DNA of 64,000 nt from Aquabacter spiritensis. GTDB taxonomy: Bacteria; Pseudomonadota; Alphaproteobacteria; Rhizobiales; Xanthobacteraceae. Made by a program: the position numbers and the translations under genes. The stretch spans positions 186,001-250,000 of the forward strand of contig NZ_SMAI01000002.1 of the NCBI RefSeq assembly GCF_004346185.1. The letters are read 5' to 3'. Below, piece by piece: positions 34,769-42,277 of the stretch (its first letter is position 1; the number at the start of each line of letters is the position of its first letter). Under the pieces are notes generated by a model. It was not told the DNA's origin. It did no database searches and saw only the letters and a program-made list of their open reading frames with translations.

Positions 34769-34789
34769 GCGGGCCCGGAAAGGGCCCGC
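34769..34789 (+). terminator. Intercistronic hairpin before the binding-protein gene
   Basis: A perfect 8-bp stem (GCGGGCCC / GGGCCCGC) with loop GGAAA lies 26 bases after the amidohydrolase stop and 36 before the next start. No T-run, so it may attenuate transcription or stabilise processed mRNA ends. Confidence 0.45.
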
Positions 34790-34825
34790 CGACAAGATCA
34801 CTTCCAGATTTCTTGAACCGAAGAA

Positions 34826-35896
34826 ATGGGGATCGACATGACGAAATTGACACTTCCGGGATTGCCGGGTCTGACCCGTCGCACCCTGCTTCAGGGCGCC
34901 GCCGCGCTCGGCGCCGCCGGCATCGTCGCGATGCCGCACGTCGCGCGGGCGGCGGATTCCGTGCGATTCAGCCTGGAATTCCGCATTTACGGCGGTAACG
35001 CGCCGTTCTTTTACGGCGTCGAGAAGGGCTTCTTCAAGGATCTCGGCATCGACATCCAGCTCGACGGATCCGCCGGCTCGGGCGAAGCCGTCCGGCGCAT
35101 CGCCAGCGGGACCCACGAATTCGCGACGGCGGATTTCGCGACCGTGGTCGAGTTCGTCGGCCGCAATCCGACCGTGGGCCTGAAGTCGGCGATGATGGTG
35201 TTCGACAACTTCCCCGCCGTGGTCCTGAGCCTCAAGCGCAAGCCGCTCACCAAGCTCGATCAGCTGGTCGGGGCGAGGATCGGCGTCGCGGCCTCCTCCG
35301 CCGCCACCCGGATTCTTCCGGCGCTTCTGAAGGCCCACAATATCGATCCGACCAAGATCGACTTCGTCAATATCGATGTGAAGCTGCGCGACACGCTGTT
35401 GCTGAAGGGCGAAGTCGATGCCGTGATCGCGTTCGACTACACCGCGATCTTCAATCTCATGGAGAGCGGTGTGAAGCAGGAGGACATCGTCCTGCTCTAT
35501 TATTCGGAGAACGGCTTCGCCGCGCCCGGCAATTCCTTCGTCGCCTCCAAGGCGATGATGGAGACCAAGCCGGACCTGACCAAGCGCATGGCGCAGGCGA
35601 TCGCCCGCTGCTGGGTCGAGGGCAATAAGGACCGAGAGGGCTGCATCGCCGCCGTCAGCAAGCGCGAGCGCCTGCTCGATCCGAAGGTGGAACTGGCGCG
35701 GCTCAACTTCGTCTATGCCAAGCACGTCCTGACCAAGAACGTGATGGCGAACGGCCTCGGTGCGGTCACCAACGAGCGTCTGGTCAAGAGCATCGGCATC
35801 CTCACCGAGAGCCTCGACCTCAAGCCGGAGCCGAGCGTCGCCCAGGTCTATGACGACCAGTTCCTGCCCCCCCTCAAGGATCGGCGGTTCACCTGA
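34826..35896 (+). CDS. ABC transporter substrate-binding protein, Tat-type signal
   Basis: 356 residues. The N-terminus carries a twin-arginine signal (L-T-R-R-T-L-L-Q-G then AAALGAAGIVA and M-P-H-V-A-R-A before A-D). The mature protein is NMT1/SsuA-like: G-N-A-P-F-F-Y-G-V-E-K-G-F-F-K-D-L-G-I-D, then S-G-E-A-V-R-R-I-A-S-G-T-H-E-F. It should feed the ATPase and permease downstream, delivering the substrate of the catabolic genes. ATG 34838 (MTKL), with GGGG 8 nt upstream, is an alternative start. Its stop overlaps the ATPase start (TGATG). Confidence 0.92.
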   Translation: MGIDMTKLTLPGLPGLTRRTLLQGAAALGAAGIVAMPHVARAADSVRFSLEFRIYGGNAPFFYGVEKGFFKDLGIDIQLDGSAGSGEAVRRIASGTHEFATADFATVVEFVGRNPTVGLKSAMMVFDNFPAVVLSLKRKPLTKLDQLVGARIGVAASSAATRILPALLKAHNIDPTKIDFVNIDVKLRDTLLLKGEVDAVIAFDYTAIFNLMESGVKQEDIVLLYYSENGFAAPGNSFVASKAMMETKPDLTKRMAQAIARCWVEGNKDREGCIAAVSKRERLLDPKVELARLNFVYAKHVLTKNVMANGLGAVTNERLVKSIGILTESLDLKPEPSVAQVYDDQFLPPLKDRRFT

Positions 35897-36786
35897 TGCT
35901 GGCCTTCTCTCCAACCCCGGCTTCGGCGCTTCCGTCCGCTCCCCAGGGGGATGCGGGCGGCGGCCCGGGTGCGGCGCCGTTCGTCAAGCTCGACGGCGTC
36001 AGCCTCTCCTATGGCGGTCCGGAAGGGCTGAAGGCCCTGTCCAATACGCACATGGCGATCGAGAAGGGCCGCTTCGTCGCGGTGGTCGGCCCTTCGGGTT
36101 GCGGAAAGTCCTCGCTGATGAAGCTGGTGACCGGGCTGCTGCCGCCGACCGAGGGCAGCATCTCGGTCGGCGGCGCGAAGGTGGCCGGGCCGCTGAAGAT
36201 CGTCGGCATGGCGTTCCAGAACCCGACGCTCCTTCCCTGGCGGCCGCTTCTGTCCAACGTGATGCTGCCGCTCGAAATCGTCCAGCCGCACCGCACGCGG
36301 CTGCGCGCTCACAAGGCGGAGTATCTGCGCAAGGCGCGGGATCTGCTCGAGACCGTCGGGCTCGGGGAATTCGAGGACAAATTCCCCTGGATGCTCTCGG
36401 GCGGCATGCAGCAGCGCGCCAATCTGTGCCGCTCGCTGATCCACGACCCGGATCTCCTGATGCTGGACGAACCGTTCGGCGCGCTCGACGCCTTCACCCG
36501 CGAGGAATTGTGGGGCGTGCTCCAGGAGGTGTGGATGGAGCGTCGCTTCACCTGCATCCTGGTGACCCATGATCTGCGTGAGGCGGCCTTTCTCGCCGAC
36601 ACCATCTATGTGATGAGCGCCCGCCCCGGCACGATCATCGCGAAGCACGAGGTCGACCTGCCGCGGCCGCGCACGGTGGACAGCACCTTCGAGCCGCGTT
36701 TCGTCGATCTGGTCCACACCATCCGTAGCCAAATCGCCCAGGTCCGGAACGAGGCGAAGCAAGCGGCCAAGGCAAAGGCGTCCTGA
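35896..36786 (+). CDS. ABC transporter ATP-binding protein (SsuB/TauB-like)
   Basis: 296 residues. Walker A GPSGCGKSSLMK, Q-loop F-Q-N-P-T-L-L-P-W, signature L-S-G-G-M-Q-Q-R, Walker B D-L-L-M-L-D-E-P-F-G-A-L-D, and H-loop V-T-H-D-L-R-E-A. The W after the Q-loop and the R-P-G-T-I downstream are typical of the nitrate/sulfonate/taurine class. It sits between binding protein and permease with a 1-base overlap and a 1-base gap, a complete import system on the inner membrane. Confidence 0.95.
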   Translation: MLAFSPTPASALPSAPQGDAGGGPGAAPFVKLDGVSLSYGGPEGLKALSNTHMAIEKGRFVAVVGPSGCGKSSLMKLVTGLLPPTEGSISVGGAKVAGPLKIVGMAFQNPTLLPWRPLLSNVMLPLEIVQPHRTRLRAHKAEYLRKARDLLETVGLGEFEDKFPWMLSGGMQQRANLCRSLIHDPDLLMLDEPFGALDAFTREELWGVLQEVWMERRFTCILVTHDLREAAFLADTIYVMSARPGTIIAKHEVDLPRPRTVDSTFEPRFVDLVHTIRSQIAQVRNEAKQAAKAKAS

Positions 36787-36787
36787 C

Positions 36788-37579
36788 ATGAGCCCGAACT
36801 CCCGCAGAAACATGGAGCGGCTGGCACCCTGGGTGGTCACGATCGGCCTGCTGCTGATCTGGCAGGCCGTGGTGATGGTGTTCCAGATCGAGCCGTTCGT
36901 GATGCCGGCGCCGACCGCCATCTTCGAGGCCTTTCTTCAGTATCGCGATTCGATCCTGATCCATGCCTGGCACACCATGGTATCGACCCTGCTCGGCTTC
37001 GTGCTGGGCATTGTCGTCGGCCTGTTGCTCGGCATCTTCATCGGCTCCTCGCGGCTGGTCTATGCCGGCCTCTATCCGGTCCTGATCGGCTTTAATTCGG
37101 TGCCGAAGGTCGCGATGGTGCCGGTCCTGGTGCTGTGGCTCGGCATCGGTCAGCCGACCGCGGTCGCCACCGCCTTCCTGCTGTGCTTCTTCCCGATCGC
37201 GGTCAATGTGGCGACCGGGCTCGCGACGGTCGAGCCGGAACTCGAGGACGTGCTGCGCTCGCTCGGCGCCTCGCGCACCGACATTCTGCTCAAGGTGGGC
37301 CTGCCGCGCGCCATGCCCTATTTCTTCGCCTCGCTGAAGGTCGCGATTACCCTCGCTTTCGTGGGGGCGGTGATCTCGGAGACCTTGGCGTCGAACGACG
37401 GCATCGGCTATCTGATGATTCAGGCTTCCTCCCAGTTCCGGGTCCCCCTGATGTTCGCTGGCCTCGCCGTGATCGCCGCCATGGGCGTCGTCACCTATCT
37501 CTTCTTTGCCGTGATCGAGAGGCGCATGACCGGATGGGCGGTGCGCGGGCAGAATTTGGCGCCGGGGGGTGGCGGGTGA
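36788..37579 (+). CDS. ABC transporter permease (SsuC/TauC-like)
   Basis: 263 residues with six predicted transmembrane helices and an EAA-type loop (E-D-V-L-R-S-L-G-A-S-R-T-D-I-L-L-K-V-G-L-P-R-A). P-T-A-I-F-E-A-F near residue 40 and S-V-P-K-V-A-M-V-P are characteristic of the taurine/sulfonate permease class. It forms the membrane channel for the system at 34826-36786. Its stop overlaps the MarR GTG start as GTGA. Confidence 0.94.
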   Translation: MSPNSRRNMERLAPWVVTIGLLLIWQAVVMVFQIEPFVMPAPTAIFEAFLQYRDSILIHAWHTMVSTLLGFVLGIVVGLLLGIFIGSSRLVYAGLYPVLIGFNSVPKVAMVPVLVLWLGIGQPTAVATAFLLCFFPIAVNVATGLATVEPELEDVLRSLGASRTDILLKVGLPRAMPYFFASLKVAITLAFVGAVISETLASNDGIGYLMIQASSQFRVPLMFAGLAVIAAMGVVTYLFFAVIERRMTGWAVRGQNLAPGGGG

Positions 37580-38232
37580 GGCCGTCCCCCAAGTCTGAGG
37601 CCAAGTCTGAGGCCACGCCTGAGGCCAAGCTTGGGCCCAATCCTGGGCCCAAGTCTCCCCCAAATTCTGCCCCCAAGCCTGGCCGGACCGTCCGTCTCCC
37701 CCGCGCGGGGGCCGGCACCGAAGCGGCGGCGATGGCGTTGAACGGGACCGAGATCACCGAACCGGTGGAGGGCCTGTTCTCGCTCTGGTCGCGTCCCGGC
37801 TTTCTGGTGCGCCGGTTGCACCAGATCAGCGTCGCGGTGTTCATCGAGGGCATGGCCGAGCTGGAGCTGACCCCGCTTCAGTTCGGTGCTCTCTCGATCA
37901 TCGCGGTCAATCCGGGGATGGAGCAGGCCGCGGTGGGCACCGAACTCGGCGTCGACCGTGCCAACAATGCCGACGTGCTGAACCGGCTGGAGAAGGGCGC
38001 CCTGATCGTGCGGCATACCGCGCCCCACGACCGCCGCACCAAGAAAGTCTATCTGACGCAACGCGGCCGCGAAATGGTTCTGGCCGGCAACGAACGGTTT
38101 GCCGACATCCAGAAGCGCTTCCTCGGCCCGCTCTCGGCGACCGAGCGGAAAATCTTTCTTGCCCTTCTCTCCAAGCTGATCGAGGAGAACAATTCACTGG
38201 GCCGCACGGTCCTGCGGTTTGCGGAACGATAA
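37576..38232 (+). CDS. MarR-family regulator with repeat-encoded N-terminal extension
   Basis: 218 residues from GTG 37576. Residues about 1-50 form a Lys/Pro/Ser/Glu-rich tail made of tetrapeptide units (K-S-E-A, K-S-E-A, T-P-E-A, K-L-G-P and so on). The rest is a normal MarR domain: LTPLQFGALSII, Q-A-A-V-G-T-E-L-G-V-D-R-A-N-N-A-D-V-L-N-R-L recognition helix, and wing H-D-R-R-T-K-K-V-Y-L-T. GTG 37576 has a GGGGGG run upstream and overlaps the permease stop; ATG 37732 is the alternative if the tail is not translated. Probably controls the array, with the TGTAAG dyad at 28635 as candidate operator. Confidence 0.85.
   Translation: MRPSPKSEAKSEATPEAKLGPNPGPKSPPNSAPKPGRTVRLPRAGAGTEAAAMALNGTEITEPVEGLFSLWSRPGFLVRRLHQISVAVFIEGMAELELTPLQFGALSIIAVNPGMEQAAVGTELGVDRANNADVLNRLEKGALIVRHTAPHDRRTKKVYLTQRGREMVLAGNERFADIQKRFLGPLSATERKIFLALLSKLIEENNSLGRTVLRFAER
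37591..37686 (+). repeat. Degenerate 12-bp tandem repeat, eight units
   Basis: The units are AAGTCTGAGGCC twice, ACGCCTGAGGCC, AAGCTTGGGCCC, AATCCTGGGCCC, AAGTCTCCCCCA, AATTCTGCCCCC and AAGCCTGGCCGG. The first two are identical, and divergence rises downstream. Unit length is a multiple of three, so gain or loss of a unit would keep the MarR frame. Confidence 0.85.
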
Positions 38233-38239
38233 GAGGACC

Positions 38240-39466
38240 ATGGGGCAGGACGTCGGGAAGGGCGGCACGCGCCGCCGGGATGCGAGCGTCGTAGCGCTGG
38301 TGAGCGCGGCGCACTTCGTCAGCCATTTCTACATGCTGCTTCTGCCGCCGCTGTTCCTGGCGGTACAGGCGGATTTCGACGTCGGCTTCACCACGCTGGG
38401 TCTGCCGCTCGCCGCCTTCAGTCTGGTGACGGTGTTGCTCCAGGTGCCGGTCGGTGGGCTCGCGGATGCCTGGAGCGCGCGCGGCGTGTTCATGCTCGGG
38501 CTTCTGCTCGGGGCTGCCGCCGTCGCCGCCGCCGCACTCTCGTCGAGCTTTACCGGCCTCGTGGTGGCGTTCGGCGTGCTCGGCCTCGCCAACACCGCCT
38601 ATCACCCGGCCGCCTATCGGATCCTCGCCTATCGGATCGCCCCCGAGCGCCTCGGCTATGCCTTCTCCGTCCACACCTTTTCCGGTTTCCTCGGCGCGGC
38701 CTGCGCCCCCGGAATCCTGATTCTGCTCGCTTCGCTGTTCGGCTGGCGGATGGCGATGTTGTGCGCCGCCGGCCTCGGCGCGGTGGTGGCGCTGATCCTT
38801 CTGGCCGGCTGGCCGCTGCTCGCAGATCGCTCCTCCGCACCGGTGACGACGGCGCCGTCCGGTCCGACCCGGATCTGGTCGGCGGAAGTGGTGCGCAACC
38901 TGTTCGTCTTCGCCTGCCTCGCCGCGTCCAATGCCGGCGTCCAGGGCTATACCGTCGTCGCGTTGACGCAGGCCTGGGGGATGCCGATCGTGGCGGGCGC
39001 GGCGGCGGTGTCGAGCTATCTTTTCCTCCTCACCCTCGGCGTGTTGGTGGGCGGTTTCGTCGCCGAGCGGTTTCCCCGGCACGATCTCGTCATGGCAACC
39101 GGGCTCGGCGCCTCCGCCGCCGCGCTCGTCCTGGTCGGGCTGTTGCAATTCGATGCCACCATGTTGCTCGTGGTGTTTGCGGTGGGCGGCTTCACCAACG
39201 GCCTCGTCCTGCCCTCGCGCGACCTGATCGTGAAAGCGGCGACGCCCGCGGGGGCCTTCGGCCGGGTGTTCGCGATCGTCACCACCGGCTTCAGCCTCGG
39301 CAACATGGTTGCGCCCTTCATCTTCGGGCCGCTGATGGACCACGGCGCACCGCGCGGCGTGTTCCTCGTCGTCGCCGCATTCACGCTCGGCGCGATCGTG
39401 CTGAGCCTCGTCGGCCGCCGCCGGCCGCCGGCCCTATCGTCCGCGCCGGCCGCCGTGGTGGATTGA
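38240..39466 (+). CDS. MFS transporter
   Basis: 408 residues with about twelve transmembrane helices in two halves. Motif A is P-V-G-G-L-A-D-A-W-S-A-R in the loop between helices 2 and 3, and Y-H-P-A-A-Y-R-I-L-A-Y-R is typical of the fosmidomycin-resistance/NarK-distant group. The equivalent in the second half is V-A-E-R-F-P-R. It likely moves the substrate or a product of the catabolic array. I chose ATG 38240 (AGAGG 3 nt upstream); a TTG at 38219 would overlap the MarR gene. It starts 7 bases after MarR. Confidence 0.88.
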   Translation: MGQDVGKGGTRRRDASVVALVSAAHFVSHFYMLLLPPLFLAVQADFDVGFTTLGLPLAAFSLVTVLLQVPVGGLADAWSARGVFMLGLLLGAAAVAAAALSSSFTGLVVAFGVLGLANTAYHPAAYRILAYRIAPERLGYAFSVHTFSGFLGAACAPGILILLASLFGWRMAMLCAAGLGAVVALILLAGWPLLADRSSAPVTTAPSGPTRIWSAEVVRNLFVFACLAASNAGVQGYTVVALTQAWGMPIVAGAAAVSSYLFLLTLGVLVGGFVAERFPRHDLVMATGLGASAAALVLVGLLQFDATMLLVVFAVGGFTNGLVLPSRDLIVKAATPAGAFGRVFAIVTTGFSLGNMVAPFIFGPLMDHGAPRGVFLVVAAFTLGAIVLSLVGRRRPPALSSAPAAVVD

Positions 39467-39596
39467 GGGTCGGTGGCGCCCGTTCGTGTGCGCCGCCTTG
39501 ATCGACGGTGGCGCTCGGCTGCGTCGCTCGGCGCATTGACGTTGCCGGGCCAGGGCACGAAGCTCGACGGGCGGCAGAACGCCGGAGGAGCAGCGG

Positions 39597-40043
39597 ATGG
39601 AGATCGTCGGCCGCGTGGTCGCGTATGTCCTGTCGGTCGGCGTGATCGGTGGGATCATTTTCGCGGCCATCGCCTTCGGCGCCCGGGCCAAGGCCGGGAA
39701 GGCCGCGGGCTGGGTCGCCGCCCGTGGCGAGGTGACGCGCGCGGCGCGTCCGACCGCTTGGGGCACGCTCGGGGGCGGACTGCGCTACCGTTACAGGTTC
39801 GGCGGCCGGGCCTATGAAGGCGGGCGCGTGCGGCTGATCGACTGGCCGGGGCGGCTCTGGCCCGATGCGGCGGCGGTACAGGCGCGACTTGCCGGGGCGC
39901 GCGACGTGGAGGTGAAGGTCAATCCCGCTTTGCCGGAGGATGCCGCCTTGGATCTCACCCCGCCGCCCGCCGCCTTCGGCTGGGCCGGTCTGGGCGTGAC
40001 GCTCGTCTGTCTGCTGCTGCTGGGGCTTCGCCGCCTGCTGTGA
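39597..40043 (+). CDS. DUF3592-like membrane protein
   Basis: 148 residues: an N-terminal transmembrane helix (V-A-Y-V-L-S-V-G-V-I-G-G-I-I-F), a periplasmic or cytoplasmic beta domain (L-R-Y-R-Y-R-F-G-G-R-A-Y-E-G-G-R-V, V-K-V-N-P-A-L-P-E-D-A), and a C-terminal helix (WAGLGVTLVCLLLLGL). This two-helix layout with the Y-x-Y and V-x-V-N-P segments is that of DUF3592 proteins, whose function is unknown. The start is ATG 39597, preceded by GGAGGAG. Confidence 0.75.
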   Translation: MEIVGRVVAYVLSVGVIGGIIFAAIAFGARAKAGKAAGWVAARGEVTRAARPTAWGTLGGGLRYRYRFGGRAYEGGRVRLIDWPGRLWPDAAAVQARLAGARDVEVKVNPALPEDAALDLTPPPAAFGWAGLGVTLVCLLLLGLRRLL

Positions 40044-40046
40044 GGC

Positions 40047-40355
40047 TCAATAGCCGAAATAGCGGACCGTCGCACCGACCACCACGGCGGCGAGGACGGC
40101 GAAGAAGTCGCTCTTGAGGAATTTCGCGGCGAGAAGAGCGGCCGCGAGGCCGAGGATCATAGCGAGGTCGCCGTGCGCGGCGGCGGGGGCGATGATCGCG
40201 ATCAGCACCGCGCCCGGCAGGCATTCCAGGATACGCCGGACGCGCGGCGTCAGCGGCACGAAGCGCATCAGTACGAAGCCGGCTGTCCGGTTGAACAAGG
40301 TGGTGACCGCCATCACGGCGATCCCGGCGAGGGTCCCGGCATCGACGCTATTCAT
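40047..40355 (-). CDS. azlD: AzlD-family branched-chain amino acid export subunit
   Basis: 102 residues with three or four transmembrane helices. T-L-F-N-R-T-A-G-F, F-V-P-L-T-P-R-V-R-R-I-L-E-C-L-P-G-A-V-L is the AzlD signature. It is the small partner of AzlC in exporters for branched-chain amino acids or analogues. Its start overlaps the AzlC stop by 8 bases on the minus strand. Confidence 0.9.
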   Translation of the reverse strand: MNSVDAGTLAGIAVMAVTTLFNRTAGFVLMRFVPLTPRVRRILECLPGAVLIAIIAPAAAHGDLAMILGLAAALLAAKFLKSDFFAVLAAVVVGATVRYFGY

Positions 40356-41058
40356 CGACGAACCCGCCCGCCACCGCGCCGGCCACGGCGCCGATGAAGA
40401 TGAACCACCAGCCCGGCACCAAGAAGGAGGCGGCGACCGACACCGCCGCCGCCACGCCCCAGCCGACGAATTCCCGCCGCCCGCGCCAGTTCGGCACCAG
40501 CATGGCGATGAAGAAAGCGGGCACGACGAGGTCGATCGCCACCGCCTTCGGGTCCGGCAGCCCGCCGCCTAGCACCTGGCCGGCGGCGGAGGAGAGCACC
40601 CACATCAGCCAGGTGAACGCGCCGGACCCCACGAAATAGCCGACGTCGCGCCCGCCTTTCGTGTGGTAGCGCATGGTCGCCGCCCAATTGTTGTCGGCGA
40701 GGAAGAACAAGGTCGGGTAGGCCTGCCAGCCCGGCAACTGGCCGAGCCATGGCCGCATCGAGGCCGCCATCAGCAGGTGGCGCGTGTTCACGGTGAAGGT
40801 CAGGAAGCCGAGCGCGAGAAGTCCGCCGGGGGTCCAGTCGTTGGTCCAGCCTTCCAGCGCGACCATCTGGGCGAGCCCGGCGAAGACCAGGCCGCTCGAC
40901 AGCGCGACTTCCAAGGCGGAGAAGCCCTTCTGCGCCGCCGCGGCACCGAAGGCGAGGCCGAACAGGCACATGCCCGGCATCATGGGCCCCATCACCCGGG
41001 CGCCTGCGAGAAAGCCGGCGCGGGTGAAGCGGACGCGGGGGGAAGCTGTGTCGTCCAT
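40348..41058 (-). CDS. azlC: AzlC-family branched-chain amino acid export subunit
   Basis: 236 residues, about five to six transmembrane helices. Family features: M-P-G-M-C-L-F-G-L-A-F-G-A-A-A, LVFAGLAQMVAL, the N-T-R-H-L-L-M-A-A-S segment, and F-F-L-A-D-N-N-W-A-A-T. With AzlD it forms a two-component exporter. I chose ATG 41058 (MDDTAS); further upstream the frame is open but not conserved-looking. Convergent with the DUF3592 gene. Confidence 0.92.
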   Translation of the reverse strand: MDDTASPRVRFTRAGFLAGARVMGPMMPGMCLFGLAFGAAAAQKGFSALEVALSSGLVFAGLAQMVALEGWTNDWTPGGLLALGFLTFTVNTRHLLMAASMRPWLGQLPGWQAYPTLFFLADNNWAATMRYHTKGGRDVGYFVGSGAFTWLMWVLSSAAGQVLGGGLPDPKAVAIDLVVPAFFIAMLVPNWRGRREFVGWGVAAAVSVAASFLVPGWWFIFIGAVAGAVAGGFVDE

Positions 41059-41154
41059 AGCCCGGGGCACACGACATCCGGCACGAGAAGTTGGCCGCTT
41101 ATGCAACAGGTGACGGCGCCGACCAACCCGATTTGCGCATGGCCGGGGGGCGAG

Positions 41155-42090
41155 CTACGCCGTCAGTGCGGGGGAGAGCAGCGTGTCCAGCCCCTCGTCC
41201 CAGGGCGGGACCGATCCGTACAGCGCCGCGAAATGGTCGATGAAGACCCGCACCTTCTGCGGCAGGAAGCGGCGCGAGGGGTAGACCGCGAACACGCCGA
41301 CCCGGCTGGATGCGTGGAATGCCGGGAGCACCACCCGGAGCGCACCCGAGCGCAGTTCCGGCCCGACATCCCAGGTCGAGCGCAGCGCGATGCCCACGCC
41401 GGCGAGCACCGCCGCCCGGACCACCTCGTTGGAATTGGTCCGCAAGGTGGAATGCACCCGGTGGACCACAGGTCCCTCCGGCCCTTCCAGCCGCCACGGA
41501 TCCTGGCTGTGCGTGGCGAGGAGGCGGTGGCCGGCGAGATCGGCGAAGTTTTGCGGCTCGCCCGCCTGCGCGAGATAAGCGGGGGTGGCGCAGAGCACGC
41601 GGTGGACCGGAGCGAGACGCCGCGCGACGAGGCTGGAATCCGAGAGGTCGGCGATGCGCACGGCGAGGTCGAAGCCCTCGCCGACGATGTCGACGAACGC
41701 GTCGGACAGTTCGAGGTCGACGGTCAGTTCGCGGTTGGCGTCCAGCAGCGGGCCGAGGTGTGGGGCGATGTGCAGCCGCCCGAATGAGGTCGGCGCCGCC
41801 ACCCGCAACAGGCCGCGGGCTTCAGAGGAGCGCCGCGAAAGCTGGCTTTCTGCCTCCTCCAGAGAGGCGAGGATGGCAACCACCCGTTCGTAGAAACCCT
41901 GGCCGGCCTCGGTCAGCGTGACCTTGCGCGTGGTGCGCTGGAACAGCCGGGCGCCGACCCGCTCCTCCAGCCGCTGGACCCGCTTCGAGACCACGGGCGG
42001 GGACAGGCCCAGTTCCCGCCCCGCCGCCGACAGCGAGCCCGCTGTGACGATCCGCGCGAAGATTTCCAGGTCGCCCAGATTGCCGAGCAT
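41155..42090 (-). CDS. LysR-family transcriptional regulator
   Basis: 311 residues. HTH: LEIFARIVTAGSLSAAGREL-G-L-S-P-P-V-V-S-K-R-V-Q-R-L-E-E-R-V-G-A-R-L-F, then the effector domain with L-R-V-A-A-P-T-S-F-G-R. This is the LysR subgroup close to the DsdC/GcvA-like single-domain regulators of diverse metabolism. I start at ATG 42090, which has GGAGA 9 nt upstream; ATGs at 42108, 42147 and 42156 are possible. It is divergent from glcD across 187 bases, the usual arrangement for a LysR regulator of its neighbour, so it is the best candidate controller of glcDEF. E. coli uses a GntR protein (GlcC) instead. Confidence 0.9.
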   Translation of the reverse strand: MLGNLGDLEIFARIVTAGSLSAAGRELGLSPPVVSKRVQRLEERVGARLFQRTTRKVTLTEAGQGFYERVVAILASLEEAESQLSRRSSEARGLLRVAAPTSFGRLHIAPHLGPLLDANRELTVDLELSDAFVDIVGEGFDLAVRIADLSDSSLVARRLAPVHRVLCATPAYLAQAGEPQNFADLAGHRLLATHSQDPWRLEGPEGPVVHRVHSTLRTNSNEVVRAAVLAGVGIALRSTWDVGPELRSGALRVVLPAFHASSRVGVFAVYPSRRFLPQKVRVFIDHFAALYGSVPPWDEGLDTLLSPALTA

Positions 42091-42277
42091 CGGCCGGCTC
42101 TCCGGCATCTGACGGCGCGGGGCTGGGCGGGCGGGATCGCGGCGCATTGTTTCCATGGGCGGGATGATTTTTAGCCGAAAGGGAAATAATGCGCGACAGC
42201 TTTTCGATCTGGAACGATTATAGTCGCAACCGGAAAGACATTTCCCAAGGTTTGAAAACAGGGTCAGGAACGCCGCA

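Noticed and set aside
42161-42190. LysR box in the glcD-LysR gap
   Set aside because: A weak ATTT-N13-AAAT symmetry is present, but it is not distinguishable from chance, so I left it out of the feature list.
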